A stretch of 64,000 bases of DNA from Modestobacter sp. VKM Ac-2982. GTDB taxonomy: Bacteria; Actinomycetota; Actinomycetes; Mycobacteriales; Geodermatophilaceae. The notes under the pieces were generated by a model. The model worked only from the letters and a program-made list of their open reading frames with translations, did no database searches and was not told the origin of the DNA. Location of the stretch: positions 124,001-188,000 of the forward strand of contig NZ_JAPVBL010000003.1 in the NCBI RefSeq assembly GCF_026967935.1, read 5' to 3'. Every line of letters starts with the position of its first letter. Within the stretch, counting starts at the first letter, position 1. The position numbers and the translations under genes were made by a program. Shown here one piece after another: positions 7,646-16,068 of this stretch.

Positions 7646-9121
7646 TCAGTCGAGGCTGCGCAGGGCAGCGGCGGGGCGCAGCCGGGCAGCGCGCCAGCCG
7701 CCGATCACCCCGGCGAGCAGGCCGCCGATCAGGGCGATGCCGACCCCGGTGGCGATGAAGGCCACGTCGATCGGTGCGTGCAGGACCGTCTCGACGGTGC
7801 TGCTCGCCGCCTGGCCGACCCTGCCGGGCATGGTGCCGCCGAACGCGCCGGCTCCGGGGCCCTCGGCCCCTCCTCCGGCGGCTGCCGTCGCCGCCGCGGC
7901 GCCACCGGTCGTGCCGGACAGGCTGATCCCGGCCGCGTTGAGGGCGAGGATCCCGCCGAGGCCGATGACCAGGCCGGCGACGCCGCCGATGAGGCCCTGG
8001 ACGAGGGACTCGGTGCCCACCTGCCGGACGATCCGGCCGTTGCTCCAGCCCAGGGCCTTGAGGGTGCCGAAGTCGCGGGTGCGGCGGGTGACGCCGGAGA
8101 TGGTGAACAGCACCGCGAGGCCGAAGGCGGCGGCAAGCACCGCGATCGACAGCCACCTGCCCAGGTTCTGCACCAGCGAGGACGCAGAGGACAGCGAGCC
8201 GGTGACGCCGGAGGCCAGGTCGGACTGGGTGGTCACGGTGGCGTCGGGCAGCGCGGCGGTGATCGCGGCGGCGGCGGTGTCGACGGTGTCCGCGCTGGTC
8301 CCCTGCACGTACACGGTGGTGACCTGGTCGGTCAGCCCGGACAGCGCCTGCGCCACGTCGATCGGCAGGTACACGTCCGACAGCGTGGTGGCCGAGTCGT
8401 CGCTGGCCAGGATGCCCACCACGGTGACGGCGGTCCCGGTCAGGGTGATCGTGCTGCCGACGGACAGGTCCGCGCTGTCGGCGTGGCTCTGGGAGATGAG
8501 GGCGACGTCCGCGCCGGCGTCGGCGGTGGTGAAGCCGCGACCGTCGGCGACGGTGGCGCCCGCCAGCGGGCCGAGCGCCGTGGCGCCGGGGGTGATGCCC
8601 TCGACGCTGAAGCTGTTGACGTCGAAGTTGCCGCCGCCGAAGCCCCCGCCACCGCCACCGCCACCGCCGGCCGGCGGGCCCGTTGGGGCGGAGCCCGGGT
8701 CGGGGAGCTCACCGCTGAAGGTCTGGTCGGTCAGCATCAGGGTGGCGGTCACGTCGGAGACGCCGTCCGCGGCCGAGATGGTGCTCGCGACGTCGCTGCT
8801 CATGGCCATGGTGCCCCGGGCGATGCTCAGCTGATCGGTGGCGACGGTGGTCGACCCGTCGTCGCTGGTGGTGCCGTCCTCGGCACCGAAGGAGAACTGC
8901 CCGCGGCCGCCGCCGGCGCCGGGCTCGGCGGCCTGGGTGACCGTGATGTCGGTGCCGACGCCGTAGACGGACTCCAGGACGTCGTCCTGGGCGTTCCGGA
9001 CACCCGCGGAGGCGGCGTTGACGACGAGCACGAGGGCGATGGCCAGGGCCAGGCCCACCGCCACGATGACGGTCTGCCGCAACCGCCCTCTCAGTTCGCG
9101 GCGCACGTAGGTCAGCAGCAT
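7646..9121 (-). CDS. FtsX-like ABC transporter permease (MacB type)
   Basis: A 491-residue permease. The N-terminal TM segment (VIVAVGLALAIALVLVVNAA, about residues 18-37) is followed by a large extracytoplasmic MacB-PCD-like domain and three C-terminal TM segments, with the FtsX pattern FGTLKALGWSNGRI after the second. The extracytoplasmic part contains an unusual run of about nine glycines near residue 160. I chose the ATG at 9121, preceded by GGAGG, over an in-frame upstream start at 9223, because the upstream extension is not hydrophobic or conserved in character. It is first in the operon with the ATPase. Confidence 0.9.
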   Translation of the reverse strand: MLLTYVRRELRGRLRQTVIVAVGLALAIALVLVVNAASAGVRNAQDDVLESVYGVGTDITVTQAAEPGAGGGRGQFSFGAEDGTTSDDGSTTVATDQLSIARGTMAMSSDVASTISAADGVSDVTATLMLTDQTFSGELPDPGSAPTGPPAGGGGGGGGGFGGGNFDVNSFSVEGITPGATALGPLAGATVADGRGFTTADAGADVALISQSHADSADLSVGSTITLTGTAVTVVGILASDDSATTLSDVYLPIDVAQALSGLTDQVTTVYVQGTSADTVDTAAAAITAALPDATVTTQSDLASGVTGSLSSASSLVQNLGRWLSIAVLAAAFGLAVLFTISGVTRRTRDFGTLKALGWSNGRIVRQVGTESLVQGLIGGVAGLVIGLGGILALNAAGISLSGTTGGAAAATAAAGGGAEGPGAGAFGGTMPGRVGQAASSTVETVLHAPIDVAFIATGVGIALIGGLLAGVIGGWRAARLRPAAALRSLD

Positions 9122-9311
9122 GCAAGTCCTCCAGCTCCCGCCGGCTCGTGGGAGCTGGGGCGGGCAGGGTGATGCCCGCCGACCGGTGTGGTCGACGGGT
9201 GCGGGATGTGTTCCGCACGTCATCGTCCGGTCGGAGCTGAGGAAGGCCTGTGGACTGGCTCCGGGCTGCGCTGTGAGTGGCCGGGAGCAGGGATGAGCTC
9301 TGTCACCTCTG

Positions 9312-9342
9312 CCCCCACCCCGGCTGCTCGCCGGGGTGGGGG
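9312..9342 (-). terminator. Hairpin downstream of acyl-CoA ligase
   Basis: A perfect 12-bp inverted repeat (CCCCCACCCCGG, 7-base loop, CCGGGGTGGGGG) begins eight bases past the ligase stop at 9350 on the minus strand. It lacks a U-tract, as is common in high-GC actinobacteria. Confidence 0.7.
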
Positions 9343-9349
9343 AGGCGCG

Positions 9350-10945
9350 TCAGCGCGCCTTGAGGTCCTTGCGGAGGATCTTTCCGGCCATCGACTTCGG
9401 GACCTGGTCGATGAACTCGACCAGCCGGATCTTCTTGTGCGGGGCGACGTGCTCGGCCATGTAGGCCTTGACGTCGTCCTCGCTGATCTCCGAGCCGGGG
9501 GCGCGGACGACGAAGGCCTTGGGCAGCTCCTCGCCGCTCTCCTTGTCCAGCACCCCGATGACCGCGGCGTCGGCGATCTGCGGGTTGTTGAGCAGCACGG
9601 CCTCCAGCTCGGCCGGCGCCACCTGGTAGCCCTTGTACTTGATCAGCTCCTTGACCCGGTCGACCACCGTGTAGCGGCCCTCGTCGTCGACGATCGCGAC
9701 GTCACCGGTGTGCAGCCAGCCGTCGGAGTCGAGCGTCTCGGCGGTGGCCTGCGGGTTGTTCAGGTAGCCCTTCATCACCTGCGGCCCGCGGACCCACAGC
9801 TCGCCGCGCTCGCCGGGGCCGGCGTCCTCACCGGTGGCCGGGTCGATGAGCCGGCACTCGGTGTTGGGCAGCGCGTAGCCGACCGTGCCCTTCGGGGTCT
9901 CCCCGGCGCCGGCCGGCTCGAGCCCGGCCTCGGGCGTGGTGTGCGAGACGGGGGAGAGCTCGGTCATGCCGTAGCCCTGGCCCACCGCGGTGCCCTCGGC
10001 GGCGCCCTTGCGGAGCCGGTCCTGGGCGGCCTGGGCCAGCGACTCGTCCAGCGGGGCCGCGCCGGAGGTGACGCTGCGCAGCGAGGAGAGGTCGAACTGG
10101 TCGACCATCGGGTGCTTGGCCAGCGCCAGCACGATCGGCGGGGCGACAAAGGCCCGGGTGATCTTCTGGTCCTGGATGGTGCGGAGGAACTGCTCCAGGT
10201 CGAACCGCGGCAGGGTGACGACGGCGCCGCCCCACTGCAGGCCCTGGTTCATCAGCACCGTCAGGCCGTAGATGTGGAAGAACGGCAGGACGGCGATGAT
10301 CCGCTCGTTGCCCTCCTCGACGCCGGCCAGCGGGCGGGACTGGCTGACGTTGGCCACCAGGTTGCGGTGGGTGAGCATGACGCCCTTGGGCAGCCCGGTG
10401 GTGCCGCTGGAGTACGGCAGCGTCACCAGGTCCTCGGCCGGGTCGATGCCCACCTGCACGGCCGGGGCGCCGCTGGTGAGCAGGTCGCGCAGCGAGGCGT
10501 GGCCCTCGGCGCCGTCCATCACGATGACCTCGTCGACCGGCGAGCGCTCGGCGGCGGCCAGTGCCCGGTCCAGGAACGGCGAGACGGTGACCAGCACCTT
10601 CGCCCCCGAGTCCTTCAGCTGGAAGGCGATCTCCTCGGGCGTGTAGAGCGCGTTGACCGGGCTGATGACGCAGCCGGCGGCGGCGATCCCGTGGAAGACC
10701 ACCGGGTACCAGATGGTGTTCGGGCTGAAGACGGCGACGACGTCGCCCTTGCGCAGCCCGCGGGCGTGCAGCGCCGCGGCGAGCCGCTCGACGTAGAAGG
10801 CGAGCTCACCGTGGGTGATCGTCTCGCCGGAGAGGCCGTCGATCAGCGCCGGTCGGTCGGCGCGCTCGGCGGCTCCGGCCAGCACGAACTGCGGTACCGA
10901 CAGCTCGGGGATCTCGACATCGGGATAGCGACTGGCGAACGCCAC
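9350..10945 (-). CDS. Acyl-CoA synthetase, 4-coumarate:CoA ligase-like
   Basis: A 531-residue member of the AMP-forming acyl-adenylate superfamily. The P-loop-like motif PYSSGTTGLPKG (about residue 178), the GYGMTELSPV motif (about 323), the TGDVAIVD hinge-region motif (about 410) and the catalytic C-terminal lysine in SMAGKILRKDL are all present. It adenylates a carboxylic acid and transfers it to CoA. The length and GYGMTE pattern resemble plant 4CL and bacterial medium-chain or aryl-CoA ligases, so the substrate is open. The GTG start has a strong GAGGAGG site. It is monocistronic, ending in a hairpin at 9312-9342. Confidence 0.9.
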   Translation of the reverse strand: MAFASRYPDVEIPELSVPQFVLAGAAERADRPALIDGLSGETITHGELAFYVERLAAALHARGLRKGDVVAVFSPNTIWYPVVFHGIAAAGCVISPVNALYTPEEIAFQLKDSGAKVLVTVSPFLDRALAAAERSPVDEVIVMDGAEGHASLRDLLTSGAPAVQVGIDPAEDLVTLPYSSGTTGLPKGVMLTHRNLVANVSQSRPLAGVEEGNERIIAVLPFFHIYGLTVLMNQGLQWGGAVVTLPRFDLEQFLRTIQDQKITRAFVAPPIVLALAKHPMVDQFDLSSLRSVTSGAAPLDESLAQAAQDRLRKGAAEGTAVGQGYGMTELSPVSHTTPEAGLEPAGAGETPKGTVGYALPNTECRLIDPATGEDAGPGERGELWVRGPQVMKGYLNNPQATAETLDSDGWLHTGDVAIVDDEGRYTVVDRVKELIKYKGYQVAPAELEAVLLNNPQIADAAVIGVLDKESGEELPKAFVVRAPGSEISEDDVKAYMAEHVAPHKKIRLVEFIDQVPKSMAGKILRKDLKAR

Positions 10946-11061
10946 GGGGTCCTCCTCGACTCAGGTGCACGTGACGCCAGTCTCACACTCGGCGTGTCGC
11001 GCGCCACACCCGGGCTACCCGCCGGTAGCTCCGGGGGGTCATCAGCGCCGGAGGTGAGAGG

Positions 11062-11487
11062 TCATCGAGGCCAGAGCACCGATTGCGTGCAGCGGAACAG
11101 CGCCAGCGTCTTCCCGGTGGCCTCGGCGGTCACGACGGCGTCCCAGACCTGCGTCGTCCGGCCGGCGTGCACGTTGGTGGCGACGGCGGAGATGCGGCCC
11201 TCCCGGGCCGTGCTCAGGTGGTTGCTCTTCAGCTCGATGGTGGTGAAGCCGCTGGACCCCTCGGGCAGCAGCGCCCGGGTGGGCAGGCCGCAGCTGGTGT
11301 CGGCGAGGGTGACCACGGTGCCGGCGTGCAGGTAGCCGTTGGGCGCCAGCAGCTCGGGCCGGACGTCCAGGTGCGAGGTGAGCCGGCCGGGCTCGTGGGT
11401 GTCGACGACGATGCCGAGCAGTCCGGGGAAGGTGCCCGGCAGCAGGTCGTTGAGCTCGTCGGCGGTGTGGAACCCGGTGGCGGCCAT
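11062..11487 (-). CDS. PaaI-family hotdog thioesterase
   Basis: A 141-residue single hotdog-fold protein. The pattern PNGYLHAGTVVTLADTSCG matches the PaaI/YbgC-like active-site helix, where the HAG segment and the following Asp position the thioester. ELKSNHL and VWDAVVT complete the fold. It probably hydrolyses acyl-CoA thioesters. The ATG at 11487 is preferred to the TTG at 11496. It lies 116 bp downstream of the acyl-CoA ligase's own start and on the same strand, so it may be transcribed toward folP2, but the intervening repeat at about 11530 lies upstream of this gene. Confidence 0.87.
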   Translation of the reverse strand: MAATGFHTADELNDLLPGTFPGLLGIVVDTHEPGRLTSHLDVRPELLAPNGYLHAGTVVTLADTSCGLPTRALLPEGSSGFTTIELKSNHLSTAREGRISAVATNVHAGRTTQVWDAVVTAEATGKTLALFRCTQSVLWPR

Positions 11488-11528
11488 GCCCGGCAACCTA
11501 TCCGTGCAGTTCTCCGCGGTGTCGGCCT

Positions 11529-11580
11529 CCCTGCAGGGGCCCGCGCCGAGCCTGCGAGGAGCGGGGGGCAGGGAGGTCCT
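11529..11580. repeat. Intergenic palindromic repeat, copy 2
   Basis: It contains CCTGCAGGGGCCC, a diverged CCGAGCCTGCGAGG core and GGGGGGCAGG, followed by AGGTCCTT, in the same order as copies at about 5834 and 22047. CCCTGC at the left pairs with GCAGGG at the right. Here it lies between two minus-strand genes, just past the folP2-like stop at 11584. Confidence 0.62.
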
Positions 11581-11583
11581 TCT

Positions 11584-12465
11584 TCAGGCCAGGCCGCGGG
11601 TGGTGCGGGCCGGCGGCCGGTCGCCGCGGATCGAGGCGACCATGTCCAGCGTCTGCCGGGTCGCCGCCACGTCGTGCACCCGGAACACCCGGGCGCCCAG
11701 CCAGGCGCTGACCGCGGTCGCCGCCAGGGTGCCGGTCAGCCGCTGGTCCACCGGCAGGTCGAGGGTCTCCCCGACGAAGTCCTTGTTCGACAGGGCCACC
11801 AGCACCGGCCAGCCGGTCGCGACCAGCTCGTCGAGCCGCCGGGTCGCCTCCAGCGAGTGCCGGGTGTTCTTGCCGAAGTCGTGCCCGGGGTCGATCAGCA
11901 CCCGTTCGGCGTCCACGCCCGCGGCCACGGCGGCCTCGGCGAGCGCCGTCGTCCGCCGGACGACGTCGGCCACCACGTCGTCGTAGGTGACCCGGTGCGG
12001 CCGGGTGCGCGGCGGCAGCCCGCCGGCGTGGGTGCAGACGATCCCCGCACCGGCTCCGGCGGCGACCACCGCCAGCTCCGGGTCGACCCCGCCCCAGGCG
12101 TCGTTCACCACGTCGGCGCCGGCGGCGAGCGCCTCCCGGGCCACCTCGGCCCGCCAGGTGTCGATCGAGATCGGCAGCCGCGGGTGCGCGGCGCGGATCG
12201 CCGCGACCAGGTCCACGGTCCGGCGGATCTCCTCGGCCGGGTCCACCTCCGCGCCCGGCGCGGCCTTCACCCCGCCGACGTCGACCATGTCCGCGCCCTC
12301 GGCGACCACCTGGTCGACCCGGGCCAGTGCGGCGTCCAGCGCGAAGGTGGCACCGCCGTCGTAGAACGAGTCCGGGGTGCGGTTGACGATCGCCATGACG
12401 ACCAGCCCGCCGTCGGGGACGTCGAGGGCACCGATGCGCAGCACCGAGACAGCCAACCACGCCAT
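11584..12465 (-). CDS. folP2: FolP2-type dihydropteroate synthase homologue
   Basis: A 293-residue TIM-barrel pterin-binding protein. The N-terminal DHPS signature is present as MAIVNRTPDSFYDGG (about residue 23), and GHDFGKN lies near residue 195. The second signature, which in true DHPS reads GGESTRPG and binds p-aminobenzoate, is replaced by GGVKAAPG; SRK is replaced by SNK. The same replacement defines mycobacterial FolP2, which is reported not to act as a dihydropteroate synthase. I therefore call it a FolP2 homologue of unknown activity rather than a folate enzyme. Its ATG lies only 11 bases from the divergent DinB-like ATG, so either the start is further inside (an in-frame GTG follows) or one mRNA is leaderless. 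Confidence 0.8.
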   Translation of the reverse strand: MAWLAVSVLRIGALDVPDGGLVVMAIVNRTPDSFYDGGATFALDAALARVDQVVAEGADMVDVGGVKAAPGAEVDPAEEIRRTVDLVAAIRAAHPRLPISIDTWRAEVAREALAAGADVVNDAWGGVDPELAVVAAGAGAGIVCTHAGGLPPRTRPHRVTYDDVVADVVRRTTALAEAAVAAGVDAERVLIDPGHDFGKNTRHSLEATRRLDELVATGWPVLVALSNKDFVGETLDLPVDQRLTGTLAATAVSAWLGARVFRVHDVAATRQTLDMVASIRGDRPPARTTRGLA

Positions 12466-12476
12466 GATCTGCGGTC

Positions 12477-13022
12477 ATGACCGACTTCGTGCACGCCCCC
12501 GAGCGCGTCGACCCGCCGTACCGGGACGCCGAGCGCCCCGCGGTGCGGGCCTGGCTGGAGTACCAGCGGGGCACGCTGCTGACCAAGTGCGCCGGCCTCA
12601 CCCCCGAGCAGCTGGGGGTGCGGTCGGTCCCGCCGTCCTCGCTCAGCCTGCGCGGGCTGGTGCGGCACATGACCGAGGTGGAGCGGGGCTGGTTCCGCCG
12701 GGTGCTGGACGGCCAGGACGCCCCGGACCTGTACTGCTCGGCCGACGACCCGGACGGCGACTTCGACGGCGTGGGCCGGGACGCCGACGAACCGGACACG
12801 GTGGCTCGGGAGTTCGCCCGGTTCGCCGAGGAGTGCCAGGTCAGCCGGGAGATCGCCGACGGGTTCGGCTCGCTGGGCGACGTGGGCCGGGGCCGCACCA
12901 GCCGCAGCGGGGAGCAGGTGTCGGTGCGCTGGGTCTACCTGCACATGATCGAGGAGTACGCCCGGCACAACGGCCACGCCGACCTGCTCCGCGAGCGCAT
13001 CGACGGCGCCACCGGCGACTGA
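12477..13022 (+). CDS. DinB/DUF664 family protein (copy 1)
   Basis: A 181-residue four-helix-bundle protein of the DinB/DUF664 superfamily, whose members use three metal-binding histidines and include bacillithiol- and mycothiol-dependent transferases. Candidate ligands are the His in LVRHMTEVE (about residue 63) and the two in HMIEEYARHNGH (about residues 157-168). As an actinobacterial member it may be a mycothiol S-transferase, but this is inference. The next gene is a clear paralogue, so this is a tandem duplication. The ATG lies 11 bp from the divergent folP2-like start. Confidence 0.82.
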   Translation: MTDFVHAPERVDPPYRDAERPAVRAWLEYQRGTLLTKCAGLTPEQLGVRSVPPSSLSLRGLVRHMTEVERGWFRRVLDGQDAPDLYCSADDPDGDFDGVGRDADEPDTVAREFARFAEECQVSREIADGFGSLGDVGRGRTSRSGEQVSVRWVYLHMIEEYARHNGHADLLRERIDGATGD

Positions 13023-13043
13023 GGACGACGGCAGACTGGCCGG

Positions 13044-13583
13044 GTGACCGTGTTCCCGCCTGCCCCCACCCGCGTCGTCCCGCCGTTCTCCGACGGTGAA
13101 CGCGCCACGGTGGAGGCCTGGCTGGACTTCCACCGGGCGACCTTGCTGGCCAAGTGCGCCGGCCTCACGCCCGGACAGCTGGGCGAGCGCGCGCTGCCGG
13201 AGTCGGCCTTGAGCCTGCGCGGGCTGCTCCGGCACCTGACCGACGTCGAGCGGTACTGGTTCACCCGGGTCGTCGCCGGCCGCCAAGCGCCGACGGTCTA
13301 CTGGACCGACGAGGAGGACGCGGAGTTCGCCGGGGTGGGGGCCGAGGGCGACGACCCGGCGAGCGCCGTCCCGGCGGAGCTGGCCGCCTTCACCGCCGAG
13401 GTCGAGGCCAGCCGGGCGGTCGCCGCCGGGCAGGGCTCGCTCGACGACCTCAGCGCCGGGCTGCGGTACGGCGAGCAGGTGACGCTGCGCTGGGTCTACC
13501 TGCACATGGTCGAGGAGTACGCCCGACACAACGGCCACGCCGACCTGTTGCGCGAGCGCATCGACGGCACCACCGGCCGGTAG
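13044..13583 (+). CDS. DinB/DUF664 family protein (copy 2)
   Basis: A 179-residue paralogue of the preceding gene. The two share LLRHLTDVE-type and HMVEEYARHNGH metal-site segments, an almost identical C-terminus (ADLLRERIDG) and KCAGLTP near residue 34, with divergence mainly in the acidic middle. It starts at GTG 13044, 22 bases after the first copy's stop, so the pair is an operon. It probably has the same metal-dependent thiol-transferase-like chemistry on a different substrate. It is followed by two hairpins that separate it from the convergent acetamidase gene. Confidence 0.82.
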   Translation: MTVFPPAPTRVVPPFSDGERATVEAWLDFHRATLLAKCAGLTPGQLGERALPESALSLRGLLRHLTDVERYWFTRVVAGRQAPTVYWTDEEDAEFAGVGAEGDDPASAVPAELAAFTAEVEASRAVAAGQGSLDDLSAGLRYGEQVTLRWVYLHMVEEYARHNGHADLLRERIDGTTGR

Positions 13584-13586
13584 CGC

Positions 13587-13646
13587 CGACCACCAAAATG
13601 GCCATTTCGGTGGTCGAGTAGGGGCCGAGATCGCGACTCGGGCCCC
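13587..13646. terminator. Double-hairpin bidirectional terminator region
   Basis: The 69-bp gap between convergent genes holds two palindromes. The first (13587-13616) is a 30-bp near-perfect palindrome centred on ATGGCCAT with one mismatched pair. The second (13621-13646) is GGGGCCGAG, loop, CTCGGGCCCC with a one-base bulge around a TCGCGA centre. The second resembles the palindrome at 24886-24915. Confidence 0.65.
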
Positions 13647-13652
13647 TTGGGG

Positions 13653-14606
13653 CTAGCGGACGGCGCCCCAGGGGAGGACGGCGTGTACCCCGACGACCTG
13701 GTTGACCACCTGGGTGACCCGCAGGTCGACCACCACGCTGGCCAGGGCGAGCGCGTCGGAGCGGCCGATGCCGTGCAGGGCGGCCATGACGTCGAGCATC
13801 GCGTCCAGCGCGATCGCCATCGCCTCGTCCAGGTCGTCGGCCACGCCCATCGTCACCCAGCCGGCGGGGGTCTTCGCGACCGGCGTCGTGACCGGGGAGC
13901 CGAAGAGGTCCGGCAGCACGTCCAGGGTCAGGTCGACGGCGTCCATCGGGCACTCGATCGCCGTCCCGGCCACCTCACCGTCGCCCTGCGCGGCGTGCCC
14001 GTCCCCGACCGACAGCAACCCGCCGGACACGGTCACCGGCAGGTAGAGCGTCGCCCCGGCGACCAGCTCGCGGCAGTCGATGTTCCCGCCGTGCCAGTAC
14101 GGCGGGATCGTCGAGTGCTGGCCGGGCTCGGCCGGCGGCACGCCCATCACGCCGAGGAACGGCCGCAGGGCGACCGAGTGCCCGGCCTGGTTGCGGCCGG
14201 TCCCGGCGGTGCCGTCCAGCGTCCAGCGGTGGACGACGGGTGACGCCGTCACCCCGAGCCGCTCGTTCAGCGCGGTCGACCGCAGCCCGCAGTACGTCGT
14301 CCCGAACGCGCCCGGGACGACGTCGTCGATGCGGACGGCCAGCACCTGCCCCGGTTCGGCGCCCTCGATGCAGACCGGGCCGGTGAGCGCGTGCCCGGCG
14401 GCAGGGTCGTACGCCCCGTGCCGGGGCCGCACGGCCAGGTCGGCCGCGGTGTCCGCGCCGGTGTACGGCCCGGTCGACCAGCCGGAGTCCAGCGTGCCGA
14501 TGCGCACCGTCGTCCCGGGCTCGACGGTCAGCGCCGGCGGGAGCGCGGGGTCCCAGTACCCGTGCAGCGTGCGCTCGTCGGGCAACAGGACGTGACGGGA
14601 CTCCAT
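13653..14606 (-). CDS. Acetamidase/formamidase family protein
   Basis: A 317-residue FmdA/AmdA-fold hydrolase. It shows the family's sequence landmarks: an N-terminal HGYWDPALPP stretch, TGPVCIEGAEPGQVL, the HGGNIDCREL segment (about residue 174) and SVGDGHAAQGDGEVAGTAIE (about residue 197), where His, Asp and Glu residues form the metal/active site. The likely reaction is hydrolysis of a small amide such as formamide or acetamide to ammonia and the acid; the exact substrate is not readable. It is slightly shorter than classical formamidase (about 400), as is usual for this subgroup. The ATG at 14606 was chosen. Confidence 0.86.
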   Translation of the reverse strand: MESRHVLLPDERTLHGYWDPALPPALTVEPGTTVRIGTLDSGWSTGPYTGADTAADLAVRPRHGAYDPAAGHALTGPVCIEGAEPGQVLAVRIDDVVPGAFGTTYCGLRSTALNERLGVTASPVVHRWTLDGTAGTGRNQAGHSVALRPFLGVMGVPPAEPGQHSTIPPYWHGGNIDCRELVAGATLYLPVTVSGGLLSVGDGHAAQGDGEVAGTAIECPMDAVDLTLDVLPDLFGSPVTTPVAKTPAGWVTMGVADDLDEAMAIALDAMLDVMAALHGIGRSDALALASVVVDLRVTQVVNQVVGVHAVLPWGAVR

Positions 14607-14623
14607 GCGCTCATCCTCGTATC

Positions 14624-14685
14624 AGGCACAGGAGGCTCTTCACTCGGTATCGGCTCGTGAACCGGGTGAAAAGCCTCCTGTGCCT
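14624..14685 (-). terminator. Long inverted repeat, candidate terminator
   Basis: Two 20-base arms (14624-14643 and 14666-14685) beginning AGGCACAGGAGGCT and ending AGCCTCCTGTGCCT pair with a single mismatch around a 22-base loop. They start two bases past the serine-hydrolase stop at 14688 (minus strand). Confidence 0.72.
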
Positions 14686-14687
14686 CG

Positions 14688-15935
14688 TCAGAGGAGGGCC
14701 TGCTGGACCAGGGGGCGGAGGTGGGCGCGCACCGGGAGGGTGCTCGAGGGCAGCAGCTGCGTGTAGAAGGTGACCGTCAGGTCCTCCACCGGGTCGACGT
14801 AGAACTCCGTGGAGGCCGCCCCGCCCCAGCTGTAGGTGCCCACGCTGGACACCCCGCCGTAGCGCACCGGGTCCAGCACCATGGAGAACCCCAGCCCGAA
14901 GCCGACTCCGCGCAACGGGGTCTCCGCGTAGAGGGGCCGGCCGGCGGACTCCAGGTCCAGCCCGCCGGGGAGGTGGTTGCGCACCATGTGCGCGACGGTG
15001 CGCGAGCCCAGCACCCGGCCGGCGTCCGGGTCGTCCCCGATCGACCCCCCGCGGCGCAGCATCTCGACGAACCTCAGGTAGTCACCGGCGGTGGAGACCA
15101 GCCCGGCGCCGCCGGCGAGGAAGGTGGGCTTGCGCAGCGCGGCCTGCGCGAACGGGGCCGGCAGCAGCGTCACCCCGGGGCCGTAGAGCTGGGCGAGGGA
15201 GTCGACGTCGTCCTCCGGACGCAGTCCGAAGGAGGTCTGGGTCATGCCCAGCGGCTCGAACACCCGCTCGGCGAACACCTCGTCCAGCGGCTTGCCGGCG
15301 ATGACCTCGAGCAGCCGGCCCAGCACGTCGGTCGAGACGCCGTAGTTCCACTCGGTGCCCGGCTGGAACAGCAGCGGCATCTCCGCGAACTGGCGCACGA
15401 CCTCGGCGGAGTCGGCCCCGGGCGGGGAGCCCCACTCGTGGCCGCGCAGTCGGTAGAGCCCGTCGACCGGGTGGGCGTGGTGGAAGCCGTAGGTCAGTCC
15501 GGAGGTGTGCGTCAGCAGGTGCCAGACCCGGATCGGCTCCATCAGCGGCACGGTCACCGGCTTCTGCGCCGGGCCGGCGGTCCAGACCCGCGTCTCGGCG
15601 AACTCGGGCAGCCAGCGGCTGATCGGGTCGGTGAGCTCGAAGGCCCCCTCCTCGTACAGCGACATCGCCGCGACCGAGGTGACCGGCTTGGTCATCGAGT
15701 AGATCCGCCAGCGGGTGTCGTCGGTGACCGGGCGCCCGGCCTCGACGTCGCGCTGCCCGTGCCGGCCGACGTGCACCAGCCGGCCGTGCCGGGCGACGGT
15801 GACGAGGAACCCGGGCAGCTGGCCCTCGTCGACGTAGCGGGCCAGCCGGCGGTCCAGCCGCTGCAGCCGGCCGGCGTCCAGCCCGACCTCGGCCGGGTCG
15901 GTGGTCACGGACAGGTCGGTCTGCACAGCCGTCAC
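14688..15935 (-). CDS. Serine hydrolase, class C beta-lactamase/esterase family
   Basis: A 415-residue penicillin-binding-protein-fold hydrolase. The nucleophile motif SxxK appears as YSMTKPVTS (about residue 80) and a tyrosine motif as WNYGVSTD (about residue 200). HLLTHTSGLTYG and FGLGFSMVL are typical of the EstB/beta-lactamase-related esterase group. There is no signal peptide, so a cytoplasmic esterase or transesterase is more likely than antibiotic resistance. I chose GTG 15935 (GGAG about ten bases upstream) because the in-frame start at 16001 would fall inside the HU terminator hairpin at 15977-16028. Confidence 0.85.
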   Translation of the reverse strand: MTAVQTDLSVTTDPAEVGLDAGRLQRLDRRLARYVDEGQLPGFLVTVARHGRLVHVGRHGQRDVEAGRPVTDDTRWRIYSMTKPVTSVAAMSLYEEGAFELTDPISRWLPEFAETRVWTAGPAQKPVTVPLMEPIRVWHLLTHTSGLTYGFHHAHPVDGLYRLRGHEWGSPPGADSAEVVRQFAEMPLLFQPGTEWNYGVSTDVLGRLLEVIAGKPLDEVFAERVFEPLGMTQTSFGLRPEDDVDSLAQLYGPGVTLLPAPFAQAALRKPTFLAGGAGLVSTAGDYLRFVEMLRRGGSIGDDPDAGRVLGSRTVAHMVRNHLPGGLDLESAGRPLYAETPLRGVGFGLGFSMVLDPVRYGGVSSVGTYSWGGAASTEFYVDPVEDLTVTFYTQLLPSSTLPVRAHLRPLVQQALL

Positions 15936-15976
15936 GCGGGCACTCCGCTCGTCGCGGGCCCGCTCCCCGATGAGCA

Positions 15977-16028
15977 ACGCCCCCGCCGGGCATCCTGGCA
16001 CGGGGTGCCAGGAGCGCGACGGGGGCGT
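15977..16028 (-). terminator. Nested hairpin downstream of HU gene
   Basis: Outer arms ACGCCCCCG (15977-15985) and CGGGGGCGT (16020-16028) enclose an inner perfect 8-bp hairpin, CCTGGCAC/GTGCCAGG (15994-16012). It begins about 40 bases past the HU stop on the minus strand and probably ends that short, highly expressed transcript. Confidence 0.65.
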
Positions 16029-16068
16029 CGGGGTCGTGCTCGGTGCGGCCCCGGGGCGGGGCCTCAGT

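Noticed and set aside
9122..9223. N-terminal extension of the FtsX-like permease to an in-frame start at 9223.
   Set aside because: It adds 34 polar residues before a typical N-terminal TM helix, and the ATG at 9121 has a strong GGAGG.
15936..16001. Longer serine hydrolase starting at 16001.
   Set aside because: The start would lie inside the nested hairpin that terminates hup, and the extra residues resemble no signal peptide.
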